A stretch of DNA of 64,000 nt, from NCBI GenBank assembly GCA_946699065.1, contig CAMPDV010002454.1, positions 1 to 64,000 on the forward strand, written 5' to 3'. Both the position numbers and the translations under genes were made by a program. The notes beneath the pieces were generated by a model. That model ran no database searches. It saw only the letters and a program-made list of their open reading frames with translations, and was not told where the DNA came from. Origin of the DNA: Loxodes magnus. Lineage: Eukaryota; Ciliophora; Karyorelictea; Loxodida; Loxodidae. Of this stretch, positions 1 through 11,918 are shown one piece after another. Every line of letters begins with the position of its first letter. Within the stretch, counting starts at the first letter, position 1.

Positions 1-685
1 ATTCGTTAACTATTGTTCACATATAGCTCATTAATTTTTAATTGCATCATATTTTTAAATGTAATTACAGCATAAATGCTTTTCAAAATTGTAGCCTCCA
101 AAAGTATAAGCTGCTTTGTTATAATAATCAGATCCAAAAAGACTTACTGGATACTATATTTATTAAATTTCTTAGAACTTTTAGCAATTAATCTTAAATA
201 CTTCACATTCTTTAACATTTTCAAACAGACTATTTAGAAATTTACTTCCTGATATTAGATAAATATAATTTTTTTTATCGTAAGTAGTTTTATGATCAAA
301 TCTTTAAAATAGCATTTAAAATTCTTAAATTTTTTATTTTGAAAAAATCGTAAATCGAGTTTAAGATTTATTTTTACCACCAGATACAACCAAGCTATCA
401 TTAAAAATTTGCTCAATTTAAGTCAGATCTTCATCAAGCTTCTCAATATTAATTAACTCATTTGAAGCTAAATTATTCTAAAATGTTTTTTTTAAGTTTG
501 AGGTTTTATAAAATAGTTGAGATTTTTGAAAAGTTATAAGGATTTTTTAGATTAGAACATATTTCATACTTAAAAACTCCAAATCCCAATTTAGCAAAAA
601 GTCGATTCGCATTAAAAATTTGAGATTTTCTTACAATTTTTCTCAAAAAAATTATCTTACTAAGAGAGTTTTCTTAAAATAGCAT
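1..685 (-). CDS. Kelch-like repeat protein K1 (runs off the left edge)
   Basis: Read on the minus strand with TAA/TAG=Gln and TGA=Trp from an ATG at 685. The N-terminus has a basic helix (FLRKIVRKSQ) and then the family motif LFAKLGFGVFKYEI. Next comes a VVSGGKN block near 400-380 and a clear kelch-type blade near 110-20 (AYTFGGYN ... YDAIKNQW). Kelch blades build beta-propellers that act as protein-interaction scaffolds. The same block order occurs in four other genes of this window (K2-K5). One frame break lies in an A-run near 490. The propeller continues beyond position 1. Family assignment is by eye; the partner and role are unknown. Confidence 0.6.
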
Positions 686-2590
686 TTTATTTTACTATAA
701 ATTAAGCTATATATTATTTTATCTTAACTTATTATTATCTTATTAATTTATTCTAAATCTAAATCATAATTAATTTTTCTCAAAGTGAACTCAACAAAAA
801 TTTAAATTTTAATTTTAATTAACTTAATTATAAATTTGTATATTTAGTAATATATTATAAATAAACATTTAAAATTTAATTTTTGTTTAAAGAAAACTAT
901 TAAAATAAAATTATATCTAAATAGATTTTTAAGTTAGTGTGCTAAATATGGGTTACTTATTTAAAATTTTTGTTTAACTATTATATACTTTAAACATAAT
1001 GTTTTTTAGTATTCATCATTTTTAATATTTATAATTAACAATATTTAAAGTGTATCTTATTATAAATGTTTCCGAAAATCTAGCATCTGTATATTTACCT
1101 TTTATTTATTAAAATCTAATATTTTAAAATAGTTAATTTGTTTCTTTGGAAATTAGAAAATATATAACTAATAAAAGAAAAATTATAGATAGATTAATAA
1201 TTAATCGTAATAATTCTTATTACTCTTTATCAAAATTATTAATAGTATTTTTTCTTTTTTAATAGAAATGAAAAAATAGTAAAATAATAATAAAAAAATG
1301 AAAAAAATAAAGCAAAAAATTATTAAAATTAAGTTTGCTTCTAAATACCAAAATATTTATTATTTGTTGCTTCACTATTTGATTATTTTTAATATGCTTA
1401 TTAAAATAATTGCATTCTGTTTTTAATTTAATAATATAGTTTTTTCAATTACAAGGAAATAAAAAGAGATTTGTTTCTGGATTTATACATTTTTTAAATC
1501 TATAGTAAAAAAATTTGTTTTTCTCTGAAGTAAAATTAATAAAATAATAAATAAAATTTTGCTGGTTTTTATAAATAAAAATTAGTTTTTTAATTTTACA
1601 ATTGAATAAATAAGAAAATTATTTATTTATGAAAAAGTTAAAATATTAGCATTGTCAAAAAATAATAGCTATTCATTCAAATGCTTTTAAATTTTTTAAA
1701 TACTTTTAAATTTAAATTTGAATAAATAGAAACATTTTTAAATCCTAAAATCATAAAGTAGTAAGGCGAAATTAATAATTAGATTTAAGAATTGTATTAT
1801 TTTTATTTATAACTTAATTATTATTAATTAAAAATTATATTTATAATTAATCTATTTAGATAATAGAGTTTGTTAAATACGCCAAGTTATACTTTTATAT
1901 TCTCTTTCTAAATTTAATTTTAATTAGCTAGAAAATTTTGGTCTTTATATTTAGATTCTAAAATATTTTTAATAAAAATTTAAGTTTATTAATGAAATTT
2001 AGCAATCTAAAAATAAAACAATCAAAGCATTTAAAATATCAAATATAAATTTATATCCTTATAATCATTAAATTAAGATCTTTATATTATTCAATTTAGA
2101 TTATTAAATTATTTTTATCTTACTTCTGATCTTTAGTAATTTTATAAAAGAAAATTAAATTAAATTAAGAAATCAAAATGCTTCTAACGATTTAAATTAG
2201 GTAAATAAATAAATTATATAATTTATTTTTAAACTTTAAAAATAAATTTAGCTTTAAGAAATTGCTAAAAAAAGAGTAACTTAAAGACTTTAAAAATGTT
2301 ATTTCAAAAAATGTATAAATTATAATGCAAACAAACAAATTTATGAATAAAAAGTTTTATGTTTAAAATATAATTATTAAAGATAAAATCTTAAATTAAA
2401 CATAATTTTATCTTATTATTTTTTGTAATCCCGCTTTATAAAAAGAAATTAATAATGTTTGCTATTATTTTTTAAATTTAAATTAGATATAATATGAAAT
2501 AATATTAAACTAATTTTCAAAATATTTTTTTATGTATTTATTTAATAATAAGATTGATATTAAAAATATTGTGTAATTTTGTTATTAACT
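686..2590. other. AT-rich stretch, no gene recognised
   Basis: Long A/T runs with little codon structure on either strand. I see no repeat family, RNA gene or motif here. It probably includes the promoter side of K1. Confidence 0.5.
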
Positions 2591-3172
2591 ATGACAAATA
2601 ATTCTGAAAACAACTATTAAATTATAGAAATAAATAGCAAAGTATGCAATTCATTAAATCTAATTTCAATGATAATGTTTTATTTTAAAATGCAAAGATG
2701 TACTCTTGACAATTCAAGTAAAGATAAAGCTGAGGTTAGTATTAGAATTCTTATGCAAGTTTTAATTGGAATCGTAGTCGTTTATTTAATAGCAAGATAG
2801 TAAGACTTTTTTACTTTATTAGCTACTGAAATTGGGAAAAATGGTAGATTGTAAGTAGAAAAAATATTTCTTGAAATGAATGTAAGTTTTTAATTTCAGT
2901 GGAAAAAGATACAAGTCAATTTTGATGCTACTAAGTAAATGAAAATAAATAGTTTACACTTTAGAAATTCTTAAAATGTGGAAATTTAGATTAAAAATAT
3001 TAGAAAATAGTAAAGTTATTCAAATGTCTAATCCTCTTCAAAATAAAGAAATTTTTTTAAATAAAGAATTAAACAATTATTCTTTAGAGGTTAATGACCA
3101 ATAAAATTTTAGAGAAGTCAATTAAGGAATTAGAAAAAATTAATTAAGCAAAATATTCTCTCACAAAATAAT
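2591..3172 (+). CDS. Possible small protein gene with one tiny intron
   Basis: From the ATG at 2591 the plus strand reads as protein with the reassigned code. Two frames compete. Frame 0 has a hydrophobic segment (MQVLIGIVVVYLIA) that could span a membrane. The other frame runs on across a GTAAGT...TTTCAG gap into a convincing C-terminal part (SNPLQNKEIF, NNYSLEVNDQ). I favour a gene here but cannot fix the frame of its first half. No family is recognised. The codon mix is richer than in the flanking DNA, which lacks G and C almost completely. Confidence 0.4.
2882..2899 (+). other. Candidate 18-nt spliceosomal intron
   Basis: The segment starts GTAAGT and ends TTTCAG, ideal 5' and 3' splice signals only 18 nt apart. 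Removing it joins two coding-like stretches. Very short introns are known in heterotrich ciliates. The length is a multiple of three, so the frame alone does not prove splicing. Confidence 0.45.
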
Positions 3173-3199
3173 TATGAAAAAAATAAACCAAAATATTAA

Positions 3200-3725
3200 A
3201 ATTAATAATTAAAAATATCATAATAAATAATTAAATAAATATATAAAATATTATTTTTTTAATTAACTAACTAATTTTTAAATGCTATAAAATAATTAAT
3301 TTTATATATATTTAAATAAATTTAAAAGCATGGAAATTTTTTATTTTTAATATTTTTCCTAAATTTTTATATTAATTTTAATTTATACTCTAGAGTTATA
3401 TGAATATATCCTTTTAGTTCTTTCAATTTATTTAAAGCTGAAAATATCTAAAATAACAAACTTTAAATCTAATTTTTAATATTTTATTAATAAATAATTT
3501 TTATTATAACTTACAAATTTTAGATTCTATTCTAGAGAAAAATTAAAGATAAAAATCTTAATATATAATTTATGGTTATATATTACTTAAAAAATTAACA
3601 ATTATTAAAAAATTATTAATTAAAATTCTAATAATATTACTTTTTCTTTAATATTTAAATATTTAAACATTTAAATAAAAATATTTATAAAAATGTAATA
3701 TAATAGATTAATTTAAATCATTAAA
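3200..3725. other. AT-rich stretch, nothing recognised
   Basis: Almost pure A/T between the possible gene at 2.6-3.2 kb and a zinc-knuckle element. No feature seen. Confidence 0.5.
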
Positions 3726-3737
3726 TCTTTAAAATAA

Positions 3738-4763
3738 ACTGTTCACCTTCCGGCTTAATTGAAGTTTTAAATGTATAAAATCTCCTTTCCTGCATGTTCG
3801 TTCCTTGTGTTCTTTTTCCTGGACTTCTCTCTTTTTAATAGTCTGAGCTAAGAATTTGTTTTTTTTTCCAGATTTTCCCATTTCCCAATGGGAAGAATTC
3901 CGTCGCTCGCCATTTCAGTTGGTAATAGTTAATATTACTCCAAATATTCATTTTTATTCTTTTCTATTGGGAGATTTTCGCCATAGATGTCAAGTGCTGC
4001 TGCAAATGTAACATCTTTTCCTTGCTCTAGGAAATATCTTTTCTTGTTTCTCTATTTCCATTTGAATTCCTTAAGAAGGCTTCTACAGGTTTTCTTCTAT
4101 TAATTTAAGTCTGGAATCTAATTTTACTCAGTTTTTCTCGTCTTGCTCTTGCATTACTCAAATATCATTCTCTAAATTTTAAATTGACTCATAGAATCCG
4201 ACTTTAGCTCTTCGGTCTACCATATGGACTTGGTCATCATCTTCGTGGTTTATCAGATCCTTACTTATTGTAAACATCTTTTCCTTCTGGGAGTTTTAAT
4301 TCCTCTTCGAGATTTTTTATGTTTCTAATAAGTAGATGAATCAGCTGTTTCATCTATTCAGAGTTCATTTGTTCTATTTCAATGTTGTCTAAATCAAAGG
4401 TAATAGGATCTATATTAAATTATCGTACTTTACCTTCTTCGTTTATTTTTTTATTTCTTCGTTATTATTTTTATCGATTCAGTTGAGTGGTCTCTTTTTT
4501 CAGTTTTCAATGGAGGCGTTGAGAGCTGTGTCAACTTTTCTGTTCTGAATTTTAGTCTCAGTTCCTGCTTGTCCTTTGATGGAAGAAGTCCGCTTTATTT
4601 TAATTTAGCATTTTTTATTAGTTCTTCTAATTTATTTTGTTGTTCTGGTTATTTTTATTAAGAAGAGCGTTAAGTTGAAGAAGACGTGGTGAGAATATTT
4701 GCTTCTGGTTTTCTCTCCTGTTCTGAGGAGGTGGTAAAAAAAACCCTTGTTGAAGCCAGCCAT
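3738..4763 (-). mobile_element. Zinc-knuckle gag/ORF1-like element, family D
   Basis: Minus strand. The ATG at 4763 is followed, after a frame break, by a Ser/Thr/Gln/Lys-rich N-terminus (TTSSSTQRSSQ). A helical region with MNSEQMKQLIHLL aligns with family B. Then come a coiled coil, the IQMEIEKQE motif and the knuckle CYICSSTWHLWRKS. The knuckle is C-x2-C-x4-H-x4-Ser, so the usual last Cys is Ser. TGA encodes the Trp before the His. The C-terminus is basic and ends near TSIKPEGEQ. Two or three frame breaks are present. The architecture resembles retrotransposon Gag or LINE ORF1 RNA-binding proteins. No polymerase is attached. GC is clearly above background. Confidence 0.6.
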
Positions 4764-4829
4764 TTTATATTATATATTAGATTAATTTAATTAAAAAATA
4801 TTATTATAAAATAAAAAGGGGACGGCTTC

Positions 4830-5750
4830 AGAAAGGACTTTTATACTAACTCATAAAAGTAGGAGAGAAAATGTGAAGCGTTAATTCTTACATCTTCATC
4901 GTCTTTAAAAAAATAATCTTCTTAATAAGCTTAGCAATAAATTATCATGGACCAGAAAATATATTAAAAAAAGACTCTCACAAAGTCGATATTCCAAAAT
5001 CAGAGTTGAAGCCTAGGAAATAGGTTAAGAACATAATGCACAAAGAAGTCGTGAAATTCACCACTAGAAAAATGATTAACTATGAACAGCTAGTTAACGT
5101 GATGCTAAGCATACAAGAAGAGATGAAAAAGCTAAAGAAGGACAAAAAATTAGAAGGGATTTTATGCAAGCAAGAAAAGTTTGATTCAAGACACATGTCC
5201 CCAGTAAAGAGATTTAAATATTTTTTGAAGAACTTCATAAGATCAGAGCAACTAATCTTAAAGCTAGCGATAAGAAACAGAACGAAATTGAAAATAGAAT
5301 AGAGAAAATAGAAGAAAGCTAGTAATAACTACAACTTCAAATAGAGATAGGAGAGTAAAAAATGTCCCAATGATGAATAAAAAGAAATTATCAGAAAACT
5401 TTAAAGAAAATAGAGGTAGATTAAGACTAAATAAAATGCTTCTGTTGTGGAAGTTCATGGCATTTATATCAAAAATGTTGGAAATTCTAGCAGAAAAAAC
5501 CGAACTATTGGATTCAAAAAAAATGAAGAAAGGATAAGAAGAAGCAAGATTAACCGAATGTACTGCAGTCTGAGTGGAGAAATTTATATAATCAAGAAAG
5601 ATGCGATAAGACAAGAACAGGGAAGGAGAAGAAGGAAAACATAGAAAAACCGAGTTTTCAATCTTGCTAAAAATGAAGCCCCAAATATTTTTTATTTAAC
5701 AGCAGGGAGTATGAACTGCTGTCTTCCGGAAGAAGTTGAAAAATAATAAT
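4830..5750 (+). mobile_element. Zinc-knuckle gag/ORF1-like element, family B
   Basis: Plus strand. A coiled-coil region starts near 5072 (MINYEQLVNVMLSIQEEMKKLKKD) and aligns with family B copies at 26.8 kb and 46.3 kb. The zinc knuckle near 5437 is a perfect CCHC: CFCCGSSWHLYQKC (C-x2-C-x4-H-x4-C), with Trp written TGG where related copies use TGA. The end carries the family tail LTAGSMNCC near 5697-5722. Frame breaks separate the blocks. The Gln of EQL is CAG here but TAG or TAA in relatives, which helps prove the code. Probably a decayed copy. Confidence 0.6.
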
Positions 5751-5965
5751 GGAAAAGTAAAATTTATTTATTATTATTATAAAAAATATATACAATCAAA
5801 TTAATACAAATTAAAATAATATTTTATTGATTTTAAATTTATTATTATCTTTAAATTTTTTTATAGTTAATTTAACAAAATTAAATTATAAAATTTTTTG
5901 TATATTAAAATAAAATTTACTAATAAGTTATGTTAAAAAAAGTATAATAAATAAATAATAGATTA

Positions 5966-6574
5966 TAGTGGATCTGCCATTTTTAGGTTATCACTTTTAA
6001 GTTTAAAGTTAGATATAAGTATCAACTTCAAATCTGTTTGGATTTTGTCTATCATAAGTCTTGGTGATTTTTAGATTGTTATTTCTAATTTTTTCTGATA
6101 GGTCAAATCCCAGTCACTTTTTATTGAATTCAACTGCCTTTTAGATATTAAGAGCTTCACTCTTTAGTTATAGTTTTTTTTCTATACAATTTACCTTCTT
6201 AGTTGCAATAGATTTTGAAAATATTTTCCTTTAGTTTCTATTATTTTCTTTTATTTTTGTTAAAATTGGAAGCAGCTTCTTTACTTTGTAACCTGTCCGC
6301 TTGCAGTACAGCATCTCATTATTTTCAGATACGTAATGAAAGTTGTTATGGGCTGTTGCTCAACATCCATCGGATCATTCACTTATATTTTTTACAAGAA
6401 TATGATTTCAGTTAACTCTGCGAGTTGGTTGAATTTTTATTCTAATTTTTCTATTCTGATATTTCCTGGGCTGTTTATTTTCAATTTTTTCTCTTGTGAG
6501 TTATTAATCAGATACTCTATTTTTCTTTCTAGTTCTTATAATGTTCTTAGGAGTTTAAAATTTTCTAATTGCAT
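5966..6574 (-). mobile_element. Zinc-knuckle-like element, family E
   Basis: Minus strand from ATG 6574. An N-terminal coiled coil (LLRTLQELERKIEYLI) is followed by NDPMDVEQQ, the counterpart of the MEIE motif. A Cys-rich remnant near 6290-6260 reads RCC or YCKRTG depending on frame, so the knuckle is damaged. The C-terminus is basic and ends NGRS near 5975, as does the element at 11119. One frame is open for roughly the first 100 codons. Same architecture as the other elements; family membership is inferred from motif order. Confidence 0.5.
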
Positions 6575-7029
6575 AATTTTAAGTTCTTAAGTACTTTTTA
6601 TTTATCATATTTTGATTAAGATGAATCCTTTTAAGAAGATACTTATTGCATTAAATTTTCCATTTTTTTGTCGCATAATTATCCAGAAAAATAAAGATAA
6701 TATTCAAATATTTTTTAATTTTTTTGAATTTACAAATCAAACAAACAATTATGATTTAAATTTTTTAATAATATCTTTATTATTATTTGTAATTATTTTT
6801 ATTTTCATATTTTTATACAAAATAATTAAAATAATTAAAAAACTTTAAAAATTAATTTTTACTAAAATAGCAATTTAATAGAAAAGTAAATATAATTAAA
6901 GATAAATAGATTTCATTTATTTTATCCTTTGAAAGATTTAAAATTAAAAATAATAGAGAGATAAAAATACCTAAAAAAACTAAAGTTTTAATATATTGTA
7001 ATACTTTATTTTATTAAAATATTTTTTAA

Positions 7030-7515
7030 AACTGCCATAGTTGTTCGAAGGTGAACAACAAGGTCGTCTTCATCAGAGGTTGGGAAAGTTAATTACCCAT
7101 AATCGACTTTATGTCTTCCTCTGCTTTGGTTTAGCCTCGAGACATAAGATTCTTAGACCTTCGACACTGGCTTGGCTTAGTTTATTTTTAATTCTGGAAC
7201 TAAAAAGAAATAATATTGCGAGCTTCATCGGAGGTGGGGAATTTAAGTACCCATAATTGACACATGTCGTCCTCTGCTTTGGTGATGCAATGAGACACAA
7301 TCCTGCCATGTCCTTGGACCTCCAGCAAGTATTAAAGATTACGAGTATTATAAAATTATATCCGTATTGAACATTTTTATCAGTACTGAATAATTATACA
7401 GTATTGAACAAGGTTTATCAGTATCTGATAATTTTATCAGTAAGAAAAATTCTTGTCAGTATGAACATTTTTTTTTAAGAGCTGCACACCAACGAGAGTG
7501 CTACGCACTCTATAA
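7030..7515. repeat. GC-rich repeat with terminal hairpins and an internal duplication
   Basis: GC is far above the surroundings. A 7-bp perfect stem (GTTGTTC/GAACAAC) lies at 7040-7059. A 6-bp stem (AGAGTG/CACTCT, loop CTACG) lies at 7495-7511. Inside, two related units start near 7065 and 7220; they share CCTCTGCTTTGG and ACCCATAAT blocks about 155 bp apart. Protein-like readings exist on the minus strand, but none spans both units cleanly. It could be a SINE-like or structured-RNA repeat, or a remnant of a coding element. Confidence 0.4.
7355..7468. repeat. Degenerate short tandem repeat (CAGTA-type)
   Basis: About five spaced units resembling CAGTATTGAAC (7359, 7390, 7409, 7430, 7456), with TTTATCAG between some of them. 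The units are imperfect and sit inside the GC-rich repeat region. Confidence 0.4.
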
Positions 7516-7835
7516 TCAAATTTAATTTATTATTATTTATTAAAATAAATTAATGAAAATATCTAATATTTTAGTTTAATGAAATAAATTAAAATTAAAA
7601 CTAAAATAATTAAAATACATAAGTTCATTTTTATCTTGAATATTTTATTTATAGTTTAAAGAAAAAAGTAAATTAATTTATACTTTTAATAATATTAAAT
7701 TTAATTTCATATAAACATAATTTAAAAAAATTTAAATTAATGAAAGAAATTTATTTAAATAGTGCTTTCATTTTTCTTTTCTGTTCTTTCTTGTCTAGAT
7801 AATATTTTATTTTTAAATATAATTAAATTTAGAAA

Positions 7836-8815
7836 ATGCCAAAGGAAGGTAATTAAATGTTTATTCAATTTTATTTTTAAGAAAACTCATAAGACAATCT
7901 CGCATATTTTAATCTAACAGATTATTTGGAAAATTTGGAATTGGTATTATGAAAATATGAAATATCTCCAAATTTATAAGAAAAGAATAATTTCTTTTTT
8001 ATTTCAACTATTAAAAAATGTTCGAGTGAAAAACTAACATATAACATAAAAAATAATTTATTTATATCAGCGAAAGAAAAAGGTTTTGATCATGATCATT
8101 TTTATTCTTAAAACGAATTAATTTACGATAACATTTTACTAATTTCGGGAGGTCACAATTTTCACTAAAAAGATTTTTCAATTTTATAGTAGACCAATAT
8201 GATCTAACAGTTACAATGCATTTTTAAAGGTTTTGGCATAGAACATCCTCTAATAAATTTAACTTAATTTATATAATTTCAGGGAGATAAAAACTTTCTT
8301 AATAAATTAAAGATGTGCATGAATGTGAAATTTATCAAATAAACTCTTAAAAATTTAAAATAATTCAGTAGATTTAAGCACCTGTTAGCTTGTTTGGATG
8401 TGATTAAACTTAATTTGAAGCATTCGTTTTTGGTGGCTATAATTTATAATAAGATTCTTGCTAAAATTAAATTTAAATATACGACAGTATTTTGAATAGT
8501 TGAAACTTAAGTGAGTAAAAGTTAAACAGGAAAGCTTATATGTCTTCTATTTTTATACTTTAGTTTAAATATTTTTTAAGTTACTAGAACTGATATTATT
8601 TTGCTGAAACCTAAATTTACGATAAAAAGAAAATATATAATTAAGGTGATAAATTTCCTCAAAACAATATTTGCTATACGCAGCCAATTCAAAAGAGAAA
8701 TAAAATCTATTAATTTGATGAAGAAAGTAACTTATTATATTTGAATCTACAAGTGGGAATTGGAAAAAAATTAGGTAATAAGTAATAGGACTGAAAAAAT
8801 ATTAAAAATTATGAA
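7836..8815 (+). CDS. Kelch-like repeat protein K5
   Basis: Plus strand, ATG at 7836. The family order is visible: RKLIRQSRIF, then LFGKFGIG, KYEISPNL, ILLISGGHN near 8140, HRTSSNKFNLIYIISG near 8240-8285, HECEIYQINS, FVFGGYNL near 8430, IYDSILNSWN near 8480-8500, and SGNWKKI near 8755. The HRT...YIISG block is shared with K2, K3 and K4. Blades in this spacing suggest a beta-propeller of roughly 320 residues. Two or three single-base frame breaks interrupt it, so it may be a pseudogene or carry sequence errors. Confidence 0.6.
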
Positions 8816-8819
8816 AATT

Positions 8820-11110
8820 AAATAGTTTAATTATTTAAAATATATATTTTAATTTAATATATTAATTAAAGCATTATTTGAAATAGATAATTTAAATTTA
8901 AAATTATTGAAAGATAATTAAAATATTTATCTAAATTATCTAAAATAAAATTTCTAATTTTTAAATAATTAAACATAACTAATTTAAAATTTTAAAATAT
9001 AGTTTAAATTTTAAATTTTTAAGCTTAGTGAATATATATCAAAATACTTTAAGATATTATGTATACTTATGTTAAAAAGTTAATTTAAATAATTTTGGAA
9101 TTTTAGACTCTGTTATCTTTCATTTAATTTATAAAAGCTTTATAAAATAAACTTTATTTGCACATGATATAATAATATAGACTCTATAAAAATATATTTG
9201 AATATTTTTAAAAAGTTACTAAAAAATATTATATACTAATTTAAGTTTAAAAATATTACATTTATTATATTTTCATCTAATTTTACAAAATGTTTAAGCT
9301 TTTTCTATTGAGATTTGATGTTTTTTATTATAACAGTAGTAATTATATTTAAATTTTTAAATGCTTTTAATAACTTTAAATCTTTGTATTAAAGTGAATT
9401 AATAATAAAATTCTCTTAAAGCATATAAATATTTATCGAATTTTAAATTAAAACAATAAATATAGTTCAGAAAATTATGTAAATATTTGAATAAAAATGT
9501 TAAATATAATAAATATATTAAAACCAAAATCATGATTGCAAACGATTGTATAAAAGAAATCTTTTTATTTTACCTTAAAATTTTATATTAAAATTATATA
9601 TATTATTTAAGAAATTAGAATTAAAAATTTAAATTAACTAAGCTAAAGTAAACATTTCCTTTCGGCTAGAAATTTTAATTAATTTTTAAAGTTTACAAGA
9701 TTTAAAAATTTAAAAAATATTAAAAAAATAAACTTTAAGTTTCTCATTATAAAATAATTTAAACTTATATCCCAATTAATTTAAAAAAGGTTACTAATAG
9801 TTTTGTTTCTTAATTAAAATTTTAAAATATATTCTTTAATTAATTTTTAATTTATATACAAAAATAACTTCCTTTATGATAAAATAAATATTTTTATTTA
9901 AACAATTTTTAACGAATGTTTGTGAAGCTAAATTTTATCTTAGAATTGCAAATTTTTTTAACAATTTTAGTAATAGTAACTTTGATAACTTTTTTAATTT
10001 TCACATTGAAAATAAATATTTTTTAGTTTGGTCGGAAATTTAAAAATTATAAAAATGAAGGTAATTATTACAATGATTAAATAAATTAAAAAAATTATTA
10101 AAAAAAAATAATAATAAACGATATATATAAAATAAGAAATTATAAAGCTTTAATTTAATTTCAAATTTTATTGTAAGATTATTTTAAAAAAATATAAGTA
10201 TTTTAATTGTAATAAAATTAGATAGTTTATCAAGACATAATTAAAAATTATTTAAAATATTTTCTTTAAAACATAAAAAGAAGATCATATTAATTAAAAA
10301 AATTAAATTAAATTAAATTAATTCAAAATTTAAAAAATCTGATAAATTTTATTACTCTTAAAAACGCAAATTACAATTAAAAAAAGTTTCTTTATTTTTG
10401 TATTTTTGCTAAATAATTTTTTAATATTTCTTTACGCAAAAGGTAATCTAAAAATTAAAAAAAACATGGAGAATATTTAATATATACATCTGCTTTTTTA
10501 AATAAAAAATTCGAAATTGCATAATATATTATTAAGTATTTTAGAAGCATTAAATTAAAATTTTAGCTATATTAACTATAAAGAAACATATTTTTGCAAT
10601 AAAATTTCGTACTTACATGATTTTACGTTATTTTATTACTATTTTATAAAAACATATTTTAATTAAATCCAGTCTACTTATATTCATAAAAGCAAAAATT
10701 ACTTTTTATTTTAATTTTTTTATAGCAAATCTTTTTAATCTTTAACATTGAAGCTAGAATTACTTTTAGATGTTTAGTTTTGAAGCTATCTAAATTAAAA
10801 TTTTACTTTTTACATCATTTAAATATTATTTTAATTCAATTTTAATTAAATATCTAAATTAAATTTGTTCCAATTTATATTTAAATGCGTTTGAGAAAAT
10901 ATTTAGTAACTCGATTTAATTAAAAAATAAAAATAGTTTTTTTTAAAATTGTAATAAAATAATAAAAATCAAAAGCTATATATAACTTAAAACAGATTCA
11001 TAAAATTATTTTATTCTATTATTTTTATTATGCGATTTATTTATAAATTTGCCATTTTTTTATTTTAATTTCTTTATCTTTTTTATTTAAAATTATTATA
11101 AATTAAATCA
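8820..11110. other. Long AT-rich stretch, nothing recognised
   Basis: Nearly 2.3 kb of A/T-dominated sequence with no reading frame, repeat family or RNA gene that I can support. It separates K5 from the element next to the inverted repeat. Confidence 0.5.
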
Positions 11111-11118
11111 TTTCAAAT

Positions 11119-11530
11119 ATGGACGGTGTCTTAAGCTAGTCTCTAGCTTGAGACTCAATATCAGAAAAAGCGAGTCTTATTCTGTTGTCCGCGCCTCAGA
11201 AGCTCTCCTATTCACTATGAAGTCAACTTGGATATGAGCTTGGTGGAAAGCAAGGCATAGCTGAGGCGAAAATAAACTAAGAATTTTACTATAGAAGATA
11301 CTCAAGAGTGACATTTGTACTACAATGAGAATTCCTTAAGAATTTCAACTCTGGCCTTAGAAAGAATCACAAGAACAGAGAGAAGAAGGTTTCACATTGC
11401 GAATTAAAACAAGGAGAAAATAGTATCAAGACTATTTTATTAAAACATAAACCGTGGATAGCCTATAATGGCAGATCCATGCTAATCTATTTTCTTATTT
11501 ATTATTAATTAAAGTAAAATTTTTTAAATA
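11119..11530 (+). mobile_element. Gag/ORF1-like element, family E (N-terminal ORF)
   Basis: From ATG 11119 a single plus-strand frame stays protein-like for about 125 codons. It starts MDGVLSQSLAWDS and passes through SQLGYELGGKQGIAE and a basic stretch (RKNHKNREKK). It ends PWIAYNGRSM at 11452-11482; the NGRS ending recurs in the element at 5966. No zinc knuckle is present, so it may be a truncated or internally deleted copy. GC is well above background. Its 3' half is mirrored at 63.8-64.0 kb. Confidence 0.5.
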
Positions 11531-11534
11531 TAAC

Positions 11535-11915
11535 ATATGTATTTTCAATCATAATATATTTTTTATCTTATATAGGATACCAAAAATAAAATTTAAATGT
11601 AACATAAAATTTTCTTTAATTGATAAAGATAGAGATAATAATTTTCGTTTTTTATCTATCAAAAAAATATTAAATTTAATTAGAAAATATTATTTAAAAT
11701 ACTGTAATATTTATTTTTATTTAACAATTATCTTGCAAAATTAATTTGAATTAAAATTATTTTTTCTTAAATTTAAATCATAAAATTTAAGTCAAAACTA
11801 ATTAATTATTTATGTGTTTATTTTATTTATTTTGTGTTTGATAATGATAAATAATTTTCAAAAATTATATATAAATTTATAAAGTTAACTTTCATAAAAT
11901 ATTAAAAATCTAAAT
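11535..11915. other. AT-rich spacer, nothing recognised
   Basis: Spacer between the family E element and the 3' end of the MORN-LRR gene. It should contain the 3' untranslated region of that gene. No distinct signal is seen. Confidence 0.4.
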
Positions 11916-11918
11916 CAC

